Assembly (NCBI GenBank): GCA_963818885.1 | Contig: CAWFTP010000004.1 | Location: 434,001-498,000, forward strand | Origin: DATFDN01 sp963818885 | GTDB taxonomy: Bacteria > Pseudomonadota > Alphaproteobacteria > Acetobacterales > Acetobacteraceae | Direction: 5' to 3' | DNA length: 64,000 bases | Shown here: one piece after another, positions 63,598 to 64,000 of the stretch | Layout: the number at the start of each line of letters is the position of its first letter | How positions within the stretch are numbered: the first letter of the stretch is position 1 | Translations under genes and position numbers: made by a program | The notes under the pieces: generated by a model | The model's input: only the letters and a program-made list of their open reading frames with translations | Database searches by the model: none | What the model was told of the DNA's origin: nothing

Positions 63598-63999
63598 CTA
63601 CTCGCGCCGTCCGGCATGCTCGTCGATCGCGGCCTGTTCACGCTTGAGCGCGGCGGCCTGCGCCGCAGCGGCCCGGCGCTTTATCTCGCCCTCCACGGCC
63701 GCGAGGGCCGCCCGCGCCGCCCCGAGCACGGCGCGGGCGCGCACGGTCTCCGCCTCCGCCCGGTCCGATGCCGCCGAGGCGGCCGCATGCTCCAGCTTTG
63801 CTCGCTGCAACCAGCGGCCGAACGCTTCCACCGCGAGGTCGTCGGCCTCGATGCTGCTCGCGGCGGCGGTTTCGGTCGCGATCGACAGCTCGATGCGCTC
63901 CAATGCCGCCGCCGTGGCATCGCTGGCGGCGAGCGGCGCGGCGAGGTCGCGCGTCGCCTCCTCCTGCGCCAGGCGGCGCACCTGAAGCAACGCGTGCAG
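63598..63999 (-). CDS. Alanine/glutamate-rich coiled-coil protein, possibly FliJ-like (partial)
   Basis: The frame runs off the right edge; about 134 residues are visible and end in TAG at 63598. The sequence is all helical: LQVRRLAQEEATRDLAAPLAASDATAAALERIE, then long Ala/Glu/Arg heptad-like runs (AAAQAAALKREQAAIDEHAGRRE). Length and composition fit the FliJ flagellar export chaperone, but such sequences are easily mimicked by other coiled coils. No flagellar neighbour is visible. Confidence 0.5.
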   Translation of the reverse strand: MHALLQVRRLAQEEATRDLAAPLAASDATAAALERIELSIATETAAASSIEADDLAVEAFGRWLQRAKLEHAAASAASDRAEAETVRARAVLGAARAALAAVEGEIKRRAAAAQAAALKREQAAIDEHAGRRE

Positions 64000-64000
64000 C

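Noticed and set aside
61569..63641. A 690-residue ORF that reads as UDP-glucose dehydrogenase fused to a glycosyltransferase
   Set aside because: The join is made of nonsense sequence between two frameshifts; the true ugd C-terminus lies in another frame and has its own stop at 62189, followed by a separate start for the glycosyltransferase.
1..64000. CRISPR arrays, tRNA or rRNA genes, transposases, integrases or prophage genes
   Set aside because: No spaced direct-repeat array, cloverleaf, rRNA segment or mobile-element protein was seen; the only repeats are short hairpins, one 12-bp triplet and the birA palindrome.

Overview
The window is high-GC DNA from a free-living alphaproteobacterium. 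Family-level placement (Rhodospirillales/Acetobacterales-like or sphingomonad-like) cannot be settled from the sequence alone. The alphaproteobacterial signs are: a PPDK-regulator/hemE gene pair flanking an origin-like spacer, followed by hemH; leuS-lptE-holA; ctaE-SURF1; a DUF3553 protein; GANTC (CcrM-type) sites at notable positions; and REP-like palindromes. Genes are densely packed, many with ATGA/GTGA overlaps, and no rRNA, tRNA, CRISPR array, prophage or insertion sequence was seen.

Layout. 0-8 kb: an unknown partial gene, a secreted phosphoesterase divergent from a MauG-like di-heme peroxidase, queC, a CoA-transferase, a lytic transglycosylase, a probable small RNA with a strong terminator, a nitroreductase and a membrane cupredoxin. 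8-14 kb: a GGDEF-EAL protein, a multi-pass membrane protein, a small membrane peptide, a second di-heme peroxidase, a cupin and an aquaporin. 14.8-21.9 kb: a rightward block for acyl-CoA, sugar and amino-acid metabolism (thiolase, acyl-CoA synthetase, glucokinase, DOPA-dioxygenase-like protein, FMN hydroxy-acid oxidase, glutamate dehydrogenase, RidA). 22-28.6 kb: a CHAP amidase, moaA, DUF3553, then a compact cheA-cheW-cheB-cheR operon without cheY. 28.6-31.9 kb: PPDK regulator, candidate oriC, hemE-hemH. 31.9-38.5 kb: rlmE, ppx, a molybdopterin oxidoreductase, a Cox11-cytochrome c fusion, and leuA behind a leucine-rich leader peptide. 38.5-44.3 kb: phenylacetate genes (paaK, paaI, paaG), a vapBC toxin-antitoxin pair with a palindromic operator, and a ring-hydroxylating dioxygenase operon with two unknown small genes. 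44.3-47.2 kb: two glycosyltransferases. 47.3-55.5 kb: leuS-lptE-holA, a one-chain biotin-dependent acyl-CoA carboxylase and its ligase birA, the latter carrying an inserted palindromic element. 55.5-64 kb: an M32 carboxypeptidase, SURF1, cytochrome oxidase subunit III, a 2-hydroxyacid dehydrogenase, a GlcG-like protein, an SDR, a glycosyltransferase with UDP-glucose dehydrogenase, and a partial coiled-coil gene.

How the genes work together: haem synthesis (hemE, hemH), copper/haem oxidase assembly (Cox11-cyt c, SURF1, ctaE) and c-type peroxidases form a respiratory theme. Thiolase, acyl-CoA synthetase, the carboxylase, Paa proteins and the dioxygenase form an aromatic/acyl-CoA catabolic theme.

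Eight genes are broken by a single +1 base. Six of these breaks can be read as a GANTC site whose A:T pair has been duplicated, which suggests consensus errors at methylated sites rather than true pseudogenes. I annotate these genes as whole CDSs and mark each break.
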